The notes under the pieces were generated by a model. The model was not told the origin of the DNA, did not search any database, and was given only the letters and a program-made list of their open reading frames with translations. The position numbers and the translations under genes were made by a program. A DNA stretch of 46,057 nucleotides from contig JAJHPK010000083.1 of assembly GCA_020890945.1 (NCBI GenBank), forward strand, positions 1 through 46,057, given 5' to 3'. The DNA is from Nitrosomonas sp. Lineage in GTDB: Bacteria; Pseudomonadota; Gammaproteobacteria; Burkholderiales; Nitrosomonadaceae. Below are positions 45,931 through 46,057 of this stretch, in pieces (the first letter of the stretch is position 1; every line of letters starts with the position of its first letter).

Positions 45931-46057
45931 TGTTGACGCCGGTCGAAAATTGACCAGGTAATTTCACGTATCCTGCTTAAATTTTAGGCAGGAGGCAGTA
46001 GAGGTGATTACTATGGTTATGTATGCAAAGATACGGGGGATGTATTATCGTGAACAT
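45931..46057 (+). mobile_element. IS21-family insertion sequence, left end (runs off the window)
   Basis: The left end begins TGTTGACGCCGGTCGAAAAT followed by TGACCAG (45931-45957), matching 26 of 27 bases of the stump at 24485-24511. A TG start with internal repeats is typical of IS21. A hairpin CCTGC...GCAGG (about 45972-45992) sits just before istA and partly covers the AGGAGG ribosome site, a possible expression control. Only the first 127 bp are in the window. Confidence 0.8.
46004..46057 (+). CDS. istA: IstA transposase, N-terminal fragment
   Basis: From GTG 46004 (AGGAGG at 45990-45995, 8-base spacing) the frame reads VITMVMYAKIRGMYYREH to the window edge, 18 codons. The pattern MxMYxKIRxxYxxE fits the start of IstA-type transposases, where a helix-turn-helix follows. 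An ATG at 46013 is an alternative start. The call depends mostly on the adjoining IS21-type terminus. Confidence 0.7.
   Translation, partial: MITMVMYAKIRGMYYREH

Overview
The window looks like a piece of a low-GC betaproteobacterial chromosome, most likely Nitrosomonas or a close relative (family Nitrosomonadaceae). This is an inference from the mix of genes: a replication-initiation block, beta/gammaproteobacterial families (DUF3460, DUF1840, DUF6164, YbaN), a P460-type c-heme protein, hopanoid transporter HpnN, and the IS5-type debris familiar from nitrosomonads. No amo, hao or rRNA gene is present to prove it.

Layout. 1-1744: the end of a leftward DUF3617 secreted protein, then a decayed IS5-like element (468-1463). 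1745-9775, rightward: panB-panC, then dnaA, a DnaA-box-rich spacer (candidate oriC, 4865-5056), dnaN, gyrB and a membrane-anchored coiled-coil protein. 9776-10964 is a patchy stretch with hairpins, an inverted repeat pair and one small secreted protein. 10965-14304 holds small accessory genes, mostly leftward (P460-like cytochrome, DUF6164, lipoprotein, DUF3460, YbaN) plus a rightward SDR dehydrogenase. 14522-19694, rightward: a periplasmic FKBP, a 1139-residue DUF748/AsmA-like protein and a TauE/SafE exporter. 19710-24511: a G/C-richer segment with hpnN and a convergent amino acid permease, bracketed by a 90-bp IS5-type mini-element on the left and an IS21-type terminus on the right. 24627-27064: ynbE-ydbL, a PncC/CinA amidase, a decayed RTX-like reading frame and a UPF0114 membrane protein.

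27184-30276, leftward: mcl-mtkA-mtkB, which together would convert malate + CoA + ATP to malyl-CoA and cleave it to glyoxylate + acetyl-CoA. 30528-36000, leftward: mnmG-rsmG-parA-parB, followed by a Trm112-like protein and a crystallin-J1-type ADP-ribosylglycohydrolase. A perfect parS site lies just upstream of mnmG. 36629-40827, rightward: a Lon-like AAA protease, a CDF metal exporter, DUF2141 and DUF1840 proteins. 40950-43457, leftward: aat-bpt-pyrD, pairing the two bacterial N-degron aminoacyl-transferases with dihydroorotate dehydrogenase. 43658-45896, rightward: pilT-pilU. The window ends inside a fresh-looking IS21-family insertion (45931 onward).

Main themes. The replication/segregation block is split: dnaA-dnaN-gyrB and mnmG-rsmG-parAB-parS lie about 27 kb apart with metabolic and envelope genes between. 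Several envelope lipid-transport candidates (HpnN, YnbE/YdbL, DUF748) occur within 10 kb. Traces of two IS families mark most junctions between gene blocks. No CRISPR array, tRNA or rRNA was recognised. I did not find a clear new multi-gene system. The most unusual items are the decayed RTX reading frame with its glycine loss, the P460 protein lacking the expected cross-link lysine, the mcl-mtkAB cluster, and the unexplained inverted-repeat/hairpin region around 9.8-10.9 kb.
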